Source: Paenibacillus sp. BJ-4 (GTDB lineage Bacteria > Bacillota > Bacilli > Paenibacillales > Paenibacillaceae). Taken from it: DNA of 64,000 nucleotides. Below, piece after piece: positions 17,867 to 28,138 of the stretch; the stretch's first letter is position 1, and the number at the start of each line of letters is the position of its first letter. The stretch covers positions 315 to 64,314 of the forward strand of contig NZ_JAIVEM010000149.1 in assembly GCF_020404765.1 (NCBI RefSeq), in the 5' to 3' direction. The translations under genes were made by a program, and so were the position numbers. Below the pieces are notes generated by a model. It saw only the letters and a list, made by a program, of their open reading frames with translations. It ran no database searches and was not told the DNA's origin.

Positions 17867-19459
17867 ATGTTGAAAAAAAGTCTTTCTCTAATTGTCGTCT
17901 TATCTACGTTGCTTTGGACGGCAGGCTGCGCAAGCAATGCCAATAGCCCGTCCGCTTCATCCGGAGAGAAAGGCACAGAGGCTTCAGCTCCGCCAAAGGC
18001 GATTACGCTTGCCTACTCGGAGGGAGGGTCAACCATGGACCCTGCTGAAGCAAGTGACCTTACATCCGATACACTTGTGCTTGCGCTCTATGATCAGCTT
18101 GTGACCTACGGCAAAAAATCTACCGACAGCGGTGAGGTCGCAGACACGGAAGCAATCAAGCCCATGCTGGCTGAGAAATGGGACGTTTCCGCTGATAACA
18201 TGACCTATACAATGCACCTGCGTAAAGACGTTAAATTCCAAAGCGGTAACCCGCTGACCGCCAATTCCGTGTTGTATTCCTTTGAGCGGCTTAAAAATTC
18301 CGATTCCGGCAGCTTTCTTTACGGCATGAGCTCGATCAAAACCGCTACTGCGCCAGATGAGCATACCGTTGTCATTACCTTGTCCCAGCCTAATCATATG
18401 TTCCTGCAAATTCTGTCCTTGTATAACTTCTCCATCGTGGATGACGTGCTTGTCAAAGAAAAGGGCGATGGCGAGTATTTGAAAACAAATGCAGCAGGTT
18501 CCGGTCCGTTCAAGCTTGAAAAATGGGACCCTGCGACAGAAGCCGTCTTTAATGCCAATGCCAGCTACTGGCAAGGAGCACCAAGCCTGAGCAAAGTAAC
18601 GATGAAGTTTACCAAGGAAGCTTCCAACCGTGTACTCCTGCTGGATAAAGGCGATGTCGATATGGCGATTGAAATTCCTGCCAAGGACGTTGCCAAACTG
18701 GAAACCAACACCGATCTGAAGGTTCAATCCAACGCAAGCAACCGGATTCTGTATTTTGCCATGAATAACAAAATAGAACCTTTTAATAATCCAAAAGTGC
18801 GCCAAGCGATTTCTTATGCTATTCCTTACGACCAATTAATCGACGATGTCATGTACGGTCAAGCGAAGCAAATGAAGAGTTCCGTAGCGAGCAACACACC
18901 GGGCTACACCGATGCAGGCTACAACTATAAGTACGATCTGAACAAAGCGAAACAGCTGCTTACCGAAGCGGGTTATCCTAATGGCTTTAGCTTCGATATG
19001 ACTCTGGGCTCCGGCTTCCAGGACTGGGCGGATGACGCTGTGTTGATTCAAGCTGAGCTTGCCAAAATCGGCGTAAAAATGAACGTTGTCAACGTTGCCC
19101 GTGCACAGTTCCTTGAACAGCAAAGAGAAGGTAATCTGACTGCATACATTTCTAAATGGACTTCCTTTGTCAACGACCCGGGTTACCATCTTGGATTCCT
19201 GATGTACAGTGGTGGTTCCTCGAACTATATCCATTACGCTAATCCGGAAGTGGATAAGTTGTGGGAACAAGCAGGCAAAGAGCAGGATGCAAATAAACGA
19301 AAAGAACTGTATGGCAAAGCGCAAGAGCTTATCAATCAAGATTCCCCTTGGGCGTACCTATATGAATACAACCGGGTTGTCGGCATGAGCAAGGATATCA
19401 CAGGATATGTGTACTATCCGGATGAAGTCATTCGATTCTATTCATTGAAGAAAGAGTAG
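17867..19459 (+). CDS. dppA: Peptide-binding lipoprotein (SBP family 5)
   Basis: A 530-residue extracellular solute-binding protein. The signal peptide ends in the lipobox TAGC (Cys22), so it is lipid-anchored. The mature part has the family-5 pattern with KPMLAEKWDVS near the start, LRKDVKFQSGNPLTA, and NAAGSGPFKLEKW, and is of normal length. It delivers peptides or related amides to DppBC. The presence of an M20 amidohydrolase immediately downstream suggests that the ligand is an N-acylated or otherwise blocked peptide that is cleaved after uptake; this is inference. Confidence 0.92.
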   Translation: MLKKSLSLIVVLSTLLWTAGCASNANSPSASSGEKGTEASAPPKAITLAYSEGGSTMDPAEASDLTSDTLVLALYDQLVTYGKKSTDSGEVADTEAIKPMLAEKWDVSADNMTYTMHLRKDVKFQSGNPLTANSVLYSFERLKNSDSGSFLYGMSSIKTATAPDEHTVVITLSQPNHMFLQILSLYNFSIVDDVLVKEKGDGEYLKTNAAGSGPFKLEKWDPATEAVFNANASYWQGAPSLSKVTMKFTKEASNRVLLLDKGDVDMAIEIPAKDVAKLETNTDLKVQSNASNRILYFAMNNKIEPFNNPKVRQAISYAIPYDQLIDDVMYGQAKQMKSSVASNTPGYTDAGYNYKYDLNKAKQLLTEAGYPNGFSFDMTLGSGFQDWADDAVLIQAELAKIGVKMNVVNVARAQFLEQQREGNLTAYISKWTSFVNDPGYHLGFLMYSGGSSNYIHYANPEVDKLWEQAGKEQDANKRKELYGKAQELINQDSPWAYLYEYNRVVGMSKDITGYVYYPDEVIRFYSLKKE

Positions 19460-19479
19460 GTTGTTCATCTTATCTGGAT

Positions 19480-19505
19480 GCCTTCGGTTGATTACAGCCG
19501 AAGGC
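19480..19505 (+). terminator. Intercistronic hairpin after the binding protein
   Basis: GCCTTCGGTTG pairs with CAGCCGAAGGC and is followed by a short T-containing tail. It probably acts as an attenuator or mRNA stabiliser that gives higher levels of the binding protein than of downstream genes. Confidence 0.55.
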
Positions 19506-19595
19506 TATCATTTTACATCTGAAGCAGGCTGATGTTCCGGGAATGGAAGATGAAGTTGACTACATGCAATGAAAAAGTGAAGGGGTTGGAATGAA

Positions 19596-20867
19596 ATGAC
19601 AGATTGGCAAGCGTTAGTCCTTGATGAAATAGATAAACGGCAGAATGAACTGCTTGAGCTTTGTTCGCGGTTGATTCAGTTTCCTTCGGAAAATCCTCCG
19701 GGTGATTCACGTGAAATCAGTCAGTTTATTATGGATTACCTTAAAGAAGCAGGAATTGAAACAACTGTACATGAATCCGGGCCGAATATGTGGAACCTCA
19801 TTTCCGATTATGGCGCTGAAACAGCGGATGGGAAAAAGCTGATTTTCTGTGGACATACAGATGTTGTGCCAGCAGGGGATCTTACCCGCTGGGATTTTGA
19901 TCCGTTCTGCGGCGAAATTCGTGACGGCTATCTGCTTGGCTGCGGCGCATCGGATATGAAAGCTGGACTGGCTGGATTGATATTTACCGTGGCGCTGTTT
20001 TCCAAGCTTGGCGTACCACTCGAAGGTGCGTTGTCGTTGCTTGTAGTTCCAGATGAAGAGACCGGGGGACATCTTGGCGTGCCTTGGGTGCTGGAAAGAA
20101 AACTGATTGAAGGAACGGCCGCTGTGATTGCAGAGCCTTCGGGCCCACAAAACCCGACCATCGGGCAAAAAGGAAGCTGCTGGTTTGAATTTACCGTTGA
20201 AGGCACGCCGGGTCACGGCAGTCTGCAGCCAATTGCAGGTGAAAGTGCTATTTTGAAGGCGGCAAGAGGAATTGAAGCGCTGCAACAACTGTGGGACATC
20301 AAGCCGGATATTCCGGAGGAAGTCCAAGAAATCATTGAAATTTCCAAGCGTTATGCAAGCGAACGGGAAAACCCGAGCTACGGACAAGCGTTTGACCATG
20401 TAACAGTGAACATTGGTACGATTCAGGGGGGCACCAAAGTTAATGTGGTTGCTGACCGTTGTACAGTGCAGGTGGATTCCCGTGTACCATTTGGCGTAGA
20501 TCACCGGGACGTACTGGCAAAGGCGAAGGAATTGCTTGCCAGTGTGGGCATTGATGCTGAACCCAAACAGTTTGGGTTTTATGGTAATGCCAACTGGACC
20601 CCGCCAACCGAACCGATTGTGCATGATCTGGTGGAATCGATCACTGAAGTCAGCGGTAAAGAGGCCTATGGTGTACTGCAATGGGCAACCAGCGATGCAC
20701 GTGCGTTCCGCAAATATAACATTCCGGTATTGCAATACGGGCCTGCCGAGCTGCGGACTATTCACAACTTCAATGAAAAGGCTCCCGTGTGGCAGATCAT
20801 TCAATCTGCGAAAGTATACGCTTTGACGGCGCTTAAATATCTGAAAACAACACAAAAAGAAGCATAA
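19596..20867 (+). CDS. M20-family metallopeptidase (ArgE/DapE/CPG2 type)
   Basis: A 423-residue zinc-dependent amidohydrolase. Metal-site motifs appear in order: GHTDVVPAG (His and Asp), GCGASDMKAG (bridging Asp), and PDEETGGHLG (catalytic Glu pair), with the dimerisation lid in between (GTPGHGSLQP). M20 enzymes release amino acids from acylated amino acids or short peptides. Being inside a peptide-import operon, between the binding protein and a DUF1177 gene, it probably processes the imported substrate in the cytoplasm. Exact substrate unknown. Confidence 0.9.
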   Translation: MTDWQALVLDEIDKRQNELLELCSRLIQFPSENPPGDSREISQFIMDYLKEAGIETTVHESGPNMWNLISDYGAETADGKKLIFCGHTDVVPAGDLTRWDFDPFCGEIRDGYLLGCGASDMKAGLAGLIFTVALFSKLGVPLEGALSLLVVPDEETGGHLGVPWVLERKLIEGTAAVIAEPSGPQNPTIGQKGSCWFEFTVEGTPGHGSLQPIAGESAILKAARGIEALQQLWDIKPDIPEEVQEIIEISKRYASERENPSYGQAFDHVTVNIGTIQGGTKVNVVADRCTVQVDSRVPFGVDHRDVLAKAKELLASVGIDAEPKQFGFYGNANWTPPTEPIVHDLVESITEVSGKEAYGVLQWATSDARAFRKYNIPVLQYGPAELRTIHNFNEKAPVWQIIQSAKVYALTALKYLKTTQKEA

Positions 20868-20880
20868 GGGGATTTGCAAC

Positions 20881-21816
20881 ATGATGAAACAAGTCTATGA
20901 AGTCTATGAACTCTTGGATAGCCCGTCTGCCAGCGGGGCAGAGGTCAAAGCTTACCTGGAGCAGCTGGGTCAAGCGGAGATTACGGTCTCAACCGTGCAA
21001 GGTGAAAAGGGCTCTACGGATTTTATTAAAATCGTCATTGCTGGGAAAAACGGTCGCATTCAGGGAGGAGATTCTCCAACTCTGGGCGTAGTTGGCCGCC
21101 TTGGCGGGCTTGGAGCCAGACCGGAAATGATTGGATTTGTATCCGATGGTGATGGAGCGGCAGCGGCAATTTCGGCGGCAGCCAAGCTTTTGTGTATGCA
21201 GTCCAAAGGAGATGTGCTTGACGGAGACGTGATCATTTGTACACATATTTGCCCGGATGCACCCACGCAGCCCCATGATCCGGTTCCATTTATGGATTCA
21301 CCCGTAGATATTTTGACGATGAACCAATATGAAGTGACTGCTGACATGGAAGCGATCCTGTCGATAGATACGACCAAGGGGAACCGTGTCATCAACCATA
21401 AAGGTATTGCCATTTCCCCGACGGTACGGGAAGGCTATGTGCTACGAATCAGTGAAGACCTTGTCGATATTGCTCAGACCGTAACCGGTGAACCATGTGT
21501 CACTTTTGCTGTAACGACGCAGGATATCACGCCTTATGGCAACGATTTGTACCACATCAACAGCATTTTGCAGCCAGCGGTGGCAACATCTGCTCCGGTG
21601 GTTGGTGTAGCCATTACAGCCGCTGCTCCCGTGCCAGGCAGTGCGACGGGTGCCAGCCACGAAGGCGATATTGCACTGGCGGCCAAGTTTGCTGTTGAAA
21701 CAGCTAAGGCCTATGGACGTGGACAATGCTCTTTTCATTCGGAAAAAGAGTTTCAGCATATTACAAAATTGTATGGCAGCATGAAGCATCTGCAAACGAT
21801 GGGCAAGGCCGAATAA
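20881..21816 (+). CDS. DUF1177 family protein
   Basis: A 311-residue protein that matches the conserved DUF1177 family from its start (MKQVYEVYELLDSPSASG) through the ICTHICPDAPTQPHDPVPFM block to the GHSH-like conserved end. The His/Asp-rich middle segment suggests a metal-binding amidohydrolase-type fold, but no function is established. It follows the M20 gene by 13 bases and is clearly part of the peptide operon, so a catabolic role on the imported compound is likely. Confidence 0.8.
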   Translation: MMKQVYEVYELLDSPSASGAEVKAYLEQLGQAEITVSTVQGEKGSTDFIKIVIAGKNGRIQGGDSPTLGVVGRLGGLGARPEMIGFVSDGDGAAAAISAAAKLLCMQSKGDVLDGDVIICTHICPDAPTQPHDPVPFMDSPVDILTMNQYEVTADMEAILSIDTTKGNRVINHKGIAISPTVREGYVLRISEDLVDIAQTVTGEPCVTFAVTTQDITPYGNDLYHINSILQPAVATSAPVVGVAITAAAPVPGSATGASHEGDIALAAKFAVETAKAYGRGQCSFHSEKEFQHITKLYGSMKHLQTMGKAE

Positions 21817-21877
21817 GCTTGTTCTCTTAGATAAAAAAAGGTGAAGGTTCATGATGGTCAAGGAGGAGGAAAAGGGC

Positions 21878-22867
21878 ATGGCACAACTGCTTGAAGTAAC
21901 CAATCTCCGGACGGAGTTTAAGACTGCGGCCGGAACCATCCGGGCAGTGGACGGCGTCGATTTGTCGGTTGGCAAAGGGGAAACACTTGGAATCGTTGGC
22001 GAATCCGGGTGTGGCAAGAGCATTACCTCCCTTTCCATTATGCAGCTTCTCCCCAAAGGACTTGGGAAAGTAGCGGCTGGTGAAGTACGATTTAACGGTG
22101 AGAACATGCTGGATTTTTCAGAGCGGAAAATGCGTTCGATTCGTGGCAATGAGATGGCCATGATTTTTCAGGAGCCCATGACCTCGCTGAATCCCGTATT
22201 CAAAATCGGCAAGCAGATTGCGGAGTCTGCCAGATACCATCACGGTGTAAGTAAACAGAAGGCGAAAGACATGGCTGTGGAAATGCTGACGAAGGTTGGC
22301 ATCCCGCGTCCTGAGAAGGTAGCCGTCTCTTACCCGCATGAACTCTCGGGTGGTATGCGCCAACGGGTTATGATCGCGATGGCGATGATTTGCAATCCGA
22401 AGCTGCTGATCGCAGATGAGCCGACGACGGCACTTGATGTAACCATTCAGGCGCAAATTCTTGATTTGATGCGTGAGCTGCAGAAGTCTGAAGGAACTTC
22501 TATTCTGATGATTACCCATGATCTTGGTGTCGTTGCTGAAATGTGTGATCGGGTTGTTATTATGTACGCTGGACAAGTGGTGGAAGAAACGGATGTCAAA
22601 ACGCTTTTTAAAGATCCCAAGCATCCGTATACACAAAGTCTGTTAGCCTCTTTGCCGCAATTGTACAGTGATCAGGAGCGGCTGGCTTCTATTCCGGGCC
22701 AGGTCCCCAACCCGCTCGATATGCCAAAAGGCTGCCGGTTTGCACCACGCTGTCAGTTTGCCAAGGAAATTTGCCTTGCAGAGGCCCCGGAGCTTGTGGA
22801 AGTAGAATTCGGGCACAAAAGCCGCTGCTTGTTACAGCAGGAGGGATATCATGAGTACACTGCTTGA
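21878..22867 (+). CDS. dppD: Oligopeptide ABC transporter ATPase (DppD type)
   Basis: First ATPase, 329 residues from ATG 21878, chosen because AAGGAGGAGG lies just before it. Walker A is GESGCGKS, the signature is LSGGMRQR, and Walker B is LLIADEPT. The C-terminal oligopeptide extension with cysteines ([14 protein letters not shown]) is typical of DppD. The end overlaps the start of the next ATPase by 17 bases, which implies coupled translation. Confidence 0.93.
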   Translation: MAQLLEVTNLRTEFKTAAGTIRAVDGVDLSVGKGETLGIVGESGCGKSITSLSIMQLLPKGLGKVAAGEVRFNGENMLDFSERKMRSIRGNEMAMIFQEPMTSLNPVFKIGKQIAESARYHHGVSKQKAKDMAVEMLTKVGIPRPEKVAVSYPHELSGGMRQRVMIAMAMICNPKLLIADEPTTALDVTIQAQILDLMRELQKSEGTSILMITHDLGVVAEMCDRVVIMYAGQVVEETDVKTLFKDPKHPYTQSLLASLPQLYSDQERLASIPGQVPNPLDMPKGCRFAPRCQFAKEICLAEAPELVEVEFGHKSRCLLQQEGYHEYTA

Positions 22868-23852
22868 AATACGTAATCTGAAAAAACACTATCCGATCAA
22901 AAAAGGACTTTTCTCCAAACAAGTGGGAGCAGTCAAAGCGGTGGATGGTATTAACCTGACTGTACAGCAGGGTGAAACCCTGGCAATCGTAGGGGAATCC
23001 GGCTGCGGGAAATCCACAACAGGGCGGGCCATTCTCAGATTAATCGAACCAACCGAGGGAGAGATTCTGTTTAACGGCACGGATATACGGAAGCTGAATA
23101 CAGAGCAACTGCGCAAATTCAGAACGGATATGCAAATGGTGTTTCAAGACCCGTTTGCTTCGCTGGACCCTAGATGGACGGTGCAGCAGGTGCTGGAAGA
23201 ACCGCTCATCACGCATGAAAAATTGAGCAAAGAACAGCTCAAGGAGCGTGTGGAGGAGCTGCTCGAAGTGGTCGGCTTATCTCCTTATCACGCCCAACGT
23301 TACCCGCATGAGTTCTCGGGTGGTCAACGCCAGCGGATCGGGATCGCACGGGCGCTGGCGCTTCATCCTAAATTTATCGTTTGTGACGAGCCGGTGTCAG
23401 CCCTGGATGTGTCCATCCAGGCCCAGGTGCTCAATCTGATGAAGGACCTGCAAAAGCAATATGACCTGACGTATATGTTCATTTCCCATGATCTGTCGGT
23501 CGTCAAATTCATCAGCGACCGCGTTGGTGTGATGTACCTGGGCAAGATGGTCGAACTGGCACCGATCAAAGAAGTGTTCAAGGAGCCGCTGCATCCGTAT
23601 ACGAAGGCGTTAATGTCTGCGGTACCCGTAGCTGATCCGGAAGCGGAACGTGAGCGGATTGTGCTCAAGGGCGATGTGCCCAGCCCGGAAAATCCGCCAA
23701 GCGGCTGTGCGTTTCATAACCGCTGCCCGGCAGCCATGGATATTTGCAGCAAAGTACAGCCGATCTTTGCCGAAGCTGCACCAGGTCGGCAGGTAGCCTG
23801 CCACTTGTATCCGACCTCCTCGCCGGAACAAGCGATAGCCGGACAGGCATAG
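22851..23852 (+). CDS. dppF: Oligopeptide ABC transporter ATPase (DppF type)
   Basis: Second ATPase, 333 residues. Walker A GESGCGKS, signature FSGGQRQR, Walker B FIVCDEPV, and the C-terminal Cys-containing extension (CAFHNRCPAAMDIC) are seen. Its N-terminus [19 protein letters not shown] is the standard DppF/OppF start. It is the last gene of the operon, closed by a terminator at 23891. Confidence 0.93.
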   Translation: MSTLLEIRNLKKHYPIKKGLFSKQVGAVKAVDGINLTVQQGETLAIVGESGCGKSTTGRAILRLIEPTEGEILFNGTDIRKLNTEQLRKFRTDMQMVFQDPFASLDPRWTVQQVLEEPLITHEKLSKEQLKERVEELLEVVGLSPYHAQRYPHEFSGGQRQRIGIARALALHPKFIVCDEPVSALDVSIQAQVLNLMKDLQKQYDLTYMFISHDLSVVKFISDRVGVMYLGKMVELAPIKEVFKEPLHPYTKALMSAVPVADPEAERERIVLKGDVPSPENPPSGCAFHNRCPAAMDICSKVQPIFAEAAPGRQVACHLYPTSSPEQAIAGQA

Positions 23853-23890
23853 GTTAGCTGAAAATAGATAGATTCTTGTAGTAGAAATCA

Positions 23891-23926
23891 AGCCTGAATC
23901 CGCCCCAAACGGATTCGGGCTTTTTT
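23891..23926 (+). terminator. Terminator of the oligopeptide operon
   Basis: AGCCTGAATCCG pairs with CGGATTCGGGCT across a short loop and is followed by T6. Confidence 0.85.
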
Positions 23927-24118
23927 AATGAGTGTAGCTGTTCACAAGCGTACATATTTTTCTAATAGACCCATTTTAAGATTCAATATAAGGGCTGGGA
24001 TTTCAACACCTGTAAATCAAGCATATAACATGCATGGATACAACATTGCGCATAATCGATGGAAGCGTTTTAATTTGAGTATAGAAATACAAAAGAAGAC
24101 CTCAGGGAGGACATAAGA

Positions 24119-26896
24119 ATGCTAAAAGTGAAAGCGCTTAGATGCGAACATTTAAATAATCCGATTGGACTAGGTTGTCTAAAGCCGCGGTTAAGTTGGC
24201 AGATTGAATCTGACAAAATATATGTTTCCCAAAAACGGTTCCAATTGCAAGTATCTGTTCATCCCACTTTTGAACCACTGATCTGGAATCATTTTGCCTA
24301 CTCGGATCAATCTATTTTGTTTCCATATGAAGGTCCTCCACTGGCATCAGGACAACGATATTATTATCGGGTAAAAGTATGGGCTCAGGGAGCGGGTGAC
24401 ACGGAACCGGAAGAATCGGAATGGAGTGAGTCCGGCTTTTGGGAAATGGGGCTGCTCCATGAGCAGGACTGGAAGGCACAGTGGATCACCGTGAAAGAGC
24501 GGAGCATAAATGAACAGTTTCAGACAAGGGCTCCTTTTGCCGCTTCCAAGCGCTTTTCGGTTGAGGGAAAAGTGAAAAAAGCAGTCATTTATGCTACAAG
24601 CCTTGGTCTGTATGAACTGGAGTTAAATGGACAAAGAGTGGGTGATGCCTACTTTACCCCGGGATGGACGGATTATAACGATCGTATCCAGGTGCAAGCC
24701 TATGATGTGACTTCTGCCATTCGAGAACAACATAACCGAATCACAGCAACGGTGGGAGAAGGCTGGTATAGCGGTTATCTGGGCTGGCAGAAGCGCAAGG
24801 ATACCTACGGGAACACGAATGCATTGCTGCTTCAAATGAAGATTAGCTATGAAGATGGTCGTTCTGAGCTCATATGCTCTGATTCTTCTTGGGAGGAAAC
24901 GAGCTGTGCCATTTTAATGTCGGATATTTATAACGGCGAAATCTATGATGCCAGACTTGAACAGGGGACAGCCGAACATAGCTCTTTAACCGAACGGAAA
25001 ATGATGCAGGTCGTCCTGTTCCCATTAAGTCATCTGGTTGCTCAGGAAAACGAGCCTGTCCGTGTGATGAACCGATTGAAGCCTGTTGAACTCATTCGGA
25101 CCCCCAAAGGTGAGCTGGTGCTTGACTTGGGTCAAAATATGGTCGGCTGGCTGGAATTTAAGGTTGAAGCTCCCACAGGTACAGTTTTGAATTTGGTTCA
25201 TGGTGAAGTGCTGGATCAGCAAGGAAACTTTTACAGAGATAACATCCGTGACGCAGCGCAGCAGATTACGTACATTTGCAGCGGGAAGGGGACGGAGATA
25301 TATCGGCCACATTTCACTTTTCAAGGCTTTCAATATGTGAAGCTTGAGGGTTTCCCGGATAGCGTTACAATTGATGATTTTACGGGGGTTGTTTTGCATT
25401 CGGACATGGAGACGATCGGATGGTTTGAGACATCCGATCCGAAGCTTAATCAACTACAGCACAATATTGTGTGGGGGCAAAAGGGAAATTTCCTGGATGT
25501 GCCAACCGATTGTCCGCAGCGTGATGAGCGACTAGGCTGGACCGGTGATGCACAGATTTTTGCCAGAACGGCCAGCTTCAATATGAATGCGGCTTCATTC
25601 TTCCGAAAGTGGCTGAAGGATTTGGCTTACAACCAGTTGGAGAATGGGGCAGTGCCTTTTGTAGTGCCGGATGTCCTCAAAGGAACCTTTGCCGACAATA
25701 TGGACAAAACGACGGCAGCATGGGGAGACGCGGCGGTTATATGTCCGTGGACTATATATCAATGCTATGGGGATCAGCAAATTTTAGCTCAGCAGTATGA
25801 CAGTATGAAAGCATGGGTGGATTACATCCGCGCCCAGGGGAACGAAGAACATCTTTGGGATACGGGTCTACAGCTTGGAGACTGGCTGGCGCTGGATAGC
25901 GAGGAAGGAAGCTATTTTGGGGCCACAGATGGAACGCTGGTAGCGACTGCATACTTTGCGTATTCGACTCATATTTTGGCGCAGACGGCCAAACTGCTTA
26001 ATCGTTATACCGATTACAGCACATATAGAAGCTTGCATGAGGGGATTAAAACCGCTTTTGCGGACCGTTATTTCGATGACGCTGGCAAACTGACCTCCAA
26101 TACCCAGACTGCACAGGTTGTGGCTTTGCACTTCGGATTGGTGCCAGAAAAATATAAAAAGCAAGTGATTCAGGAGCTTGTACGTCTCTTAGAAAAAAAT
26201 GATATGCATCTGGATACCGGCTTTGTAGGCACACCCTACCTATGTCTGGTTTTATCCGACAATGGCTATACGGATGTAGCTTATCAGATTTTATTTCAAA
26301 ATGATTATCCTTCATGGCTCTATCAGGTTGAACGGGGGGCGACGACCATGTGGGAGCATTGGGACAGCATCAAAGTGGACGGCTCGTTCTGGAGTACGGA
26401 TATGAACTCGTTCAATCACTATTCGTACGGTTCAGTAGGAGACTTTATGTACCAAAATATTGCCGGAATCGATGTACTTGAAGCGGGTTATAAAAAATCA
26501 CGACTAGCTCCCAAACCGCCTGCCAATCTTACTTCGGCCCACGGGAAACTGGAGACGCCATATGGTGCGCTTGAAGTCCATTGGGAAATCGTGAATGAAG
26601 AAATGCAGATGACGGTTCACGTCCCGCATAATACGACCGCTGAAATTACACTTCCGGGAGTGATGGAGCCGGATGCATTACAGAAGACCATTGCTATGCA
26701 ATATCCGTCGATTCAGAATCCGCCAGTTTATATACCACAGGAGCTGGCTGGGAGAATGGGGATTGCCGGGGAACAGGAGATTTTCCAAAAGAACGGAGAG
26801 CATGAGATGACGTTTACGGTCGGTTCAGGGCAGTACGCCTTCCAATACAGATACTACCAGGCTGTCCAGGTTCCTGCACATGCAACCAGAGGCTAA
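24119..26896 (+). CDS. rhaM: Alpha-L-rhamnosidase, GH78 family
   Basis: A 925-residue cytoplasmic glycoside hydrolase with no signal peptide. It has the N-terminal beta-sandwich modules usual in GH78, then the (alpha/alpha)6 catalytic barrel beginning near residue 430. The acidic catalytic block DCPQRDERLGWTGDAQ (about 461-476) and the later WEHWDSI segment contain the expected acid and base. GH78 enzymes release rhamnose from plant glycosides and polysaccharides. The gene starts at ATG 24119 after GGGAGGA and is followed by an MFS transporter and an AraC regulator, which together look like an uptake and utilisation unit. The symbol is tentative. Confidence 0.9.
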   Translation: MLKVKALRCEHLNNPIGLGCLKPRLSWQIESDKIYVSQKRFQLQVSVHPTFEPLIWNHFAYSDQSILFPYEGPPLASGQRYYYRVKVWAQGAGDTEPEESEWSESGFWEMGLLHEQDWKAQWITVKERSINEQFQTRAPFAASKRFSVEGKVKKAVIYATSLGLYELELNGQRVGDAYFTPGWTDYNDRIQVQAYDVTSAIREQHNRITATVGEGWYSGYLGWQKRKDTYGNTNALLLQMKISYEDGRSELICSDSSWEETSCAILMSDIYNGEIYDARLEQGTAEHSSLTERKMMQVVLFPLSHLVAQENEPVRVMNRLKPVELIRTPKGELVLDLGQNMVGWLEFKVEAPTGTVLNLVHGEVLDQQGNFYRDNIRDAAQQITYICSGKGTEIYRPHFTFQGFQYVKLEGFPDSVTIDDFTGVVLHSDMETIGWFETSDPKLNQLQHNIVWGQKGNFLDVPTDCPQRDERLGWTGDAQIFARTASFNMNAASFFRKWLKDLAYNQLENGAVPFVVPDVLKGTFADNMDKTTAAWGDAAVICPWTIYQCYGDQQILAQQYDSMKAWVDYIRAQGNEEHLWDTGLQLGDWLALDSEEGSYFGATDGTLVATAYFAYSTHILAQTAKLLNRYTDYSTYRSLHEGIKTAFADRYFDDAGKLTSNTQTAQVVALHFGLVPEKYKKQVIQELVRLLEKNDMHLDTGFVGTPYLCLVLSDNGYTDVAYQILFQNDYPSWLYQVERGATTMWEHWDSIKVDGSFWSTDMNSFNHYSYGSVGDFMYQNIAGIDVLEAGYKKSRLAPKPPANLTSAHGKLETPYGALEVHWEIVNEEMQMTVHVPHNTTAEITLPGVMEPDALQKTIAMQYPSIQNPPVYIPQELAGRMGIAGEQEIFQKNGEHEMTFTVGSGQYAFQYRYYQAVQVPAHATRG
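24129..24142 (+). promoter_or_regulatory. Candidate CcpA (cre) site in the start of the GH78 gene
   Basis: TGAAAGCGCTTAGA matches the Gram-positive cre consensus TGWAANCGNTNWCA at all but one position. It lies in codons 4-8 of the rhamnosidase gene, where CcpA could act as a roadblock. A chance match is possible. Confidence 0.4.
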
Positions 26897-26924
26897 ATAA
26901 CATAGACTAGAGGTGAGAAACTTG

Positions 26925-28121
26925 ATGAATATAAAAAACAAAGGTTTGTTTAAAGCGGCGCTGCTGTCCATTTCCTTAGTCCTGACATCAGCGAGTGCCA
27001 TTTCAGCGATCATACCGATGATGCTGAACCAATTATCAGGAGTTTCCAGCTCGCTGATTGAAAGCGTAGTTACGATTCCATCCTTCTCGATGATGCTGTT
27101 TGTGCTGTTGAGTGGTCCGATCTCTTCCCGATTGGGCAAGAAGAATACAGTCCTGCTAGGACTTTTGCTCGTGGTCATTGGCGGAATACTTCCCATGTTC
27201 ACTACGAACATTACATGGATTCTCGCGTTGCGTTTGGTGTTAGGTGCAGGTCTCGGGATGTTCAATTCACTTGCCGTCAGCTTAATTAGTGATTTTTTTG
27301 AAGGGGACGAACGTGCCCAATTAGTAGGCTTTCAAAGCGCCGTTCAAGGGCTCGGAAGCAGCCTGGCTACCTTTGTGGCAGGACAGCTTGCTTTGATCAA
27401 CTGGCAGTTTGCCTTTTTATGCTATGCAATCACCATTCCTATCGCACTGTTATTCTTTTTTATCATTTCGGAACCAGAGCGTGGGGAGCCTAATGTGGAG
27501 AGTTCGACAGGAACGGGCCACAAGAGCGGCGGGGTATCCCTACCTGTACTTGGATTAGGAGCTGCACTTTTCCTGTTTATGACCTTTATCATGATTGTGT
27601 ATACCAAAACAGGCATTATGATTGCGGAAAGGAATATGCCTAATCCCGGTTTTTTAGGAACCGCGTTAACGCTGTTCTCCTTGTCAACCATGATTGCAGG
27701 CTTCTTGTTTGGTAAAATATATAAATGGTTTAGAAATTACGCTCCCTTTATCTCCAGTCTATTAACAGCAACAGGTTTTGTACTGCTGTGGTTTGCTCAG
27801 AATGTGACTATGGTTACCGTTGCCATGCTTATCATTGGCTTTAGCTTTGCGCTGTTTATTCCTTATATCTTTACCATACTAACTAAAATCGTGCCTAAAG
27901 GCAGTGAGACGATATCGATTTCGATTGCAATGGTAGGCTCCAATTTGGGAGCGTTTGCTTCGCCTTATGTCATCAAGTTAGTTGGCATGTTGTTTGGAAA
28001 TGAAACCGCCTCATTTTCCTTCCTCGTTTCTGCGATAGTGTTTATGATTGCTGCACTCATCTGTCTGGGAATCGCTATTAGAGGAAAGGGGAGCAAAGCT
28101 CAGGCGGCAGTTCACAGTTAA
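26925..28121 (+). CDS. MFS transporter, probable sugar or oligosaccharide importer
   Basis: A 398-residue major facilitator with twelve predicted helices, GPISSRLGKKN in the loop between helices 2 and 3 (the G-x-x-x-D/R-x-G-R/K-K signature region) and a central cytoplasmic loop rich in Gly/Ser. ATG 26925 is chosen because AGGTGAG lies before it. It begins 28 bases after the GH78 gene. By context it imports rhamnose-containing glycosides for the cytoplasmic rhamnosidase; sequence alone cannot exclude drug efflux. Confidence 0.85.
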   Translation: MNIKNKGLFKAALLSISLVLTSASAISAIIPMMLNQLSGVSSSLIESVVTIPSFSMMLFVLLSGPISSRLGKKNTVLLGLLLVVIGGILPMFTTNITWILALRLVLGAGLGMFNSLAVSLISDFFEGDERAQLVGFQSAVQGLGSSLATFVAGQLALINWQFAFLCYAITIPIALLFFFIISEPERGEPNVESSTGTGHKSGGVSLPVLGLGAALFLFMTFIMIVYTKTGIMIAERNMPNPGFLGTALTLFSLSTMIAGFLFGKIYKWFRNYAPFISSLLTATGFVLLWFAQNVTMVTVAMLIIGFSFALFIPYIFTILTKIVPKGSETISISIAMVGSNLGAFASPYVIKLVGMLFGNETASFSFLVSAIVFMIAALICLGIAIRGKGSKAQAAVHS

Positions 28122-28138
28122 GGGGAGGGGGCGGTTTT

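Noticed and set aside
18029-18835. 268-codon minus-strand open frame
   Set aside because: Shadow of the peptide-binding lipoprotein gene; no family pattern.
19707-20882. 391-codon open frame on the minus strand
   Set aside because: It is the shadow of the M20 peptidase gene, has a Cys/Phe/His-rich composition without domain and no ribosome site.
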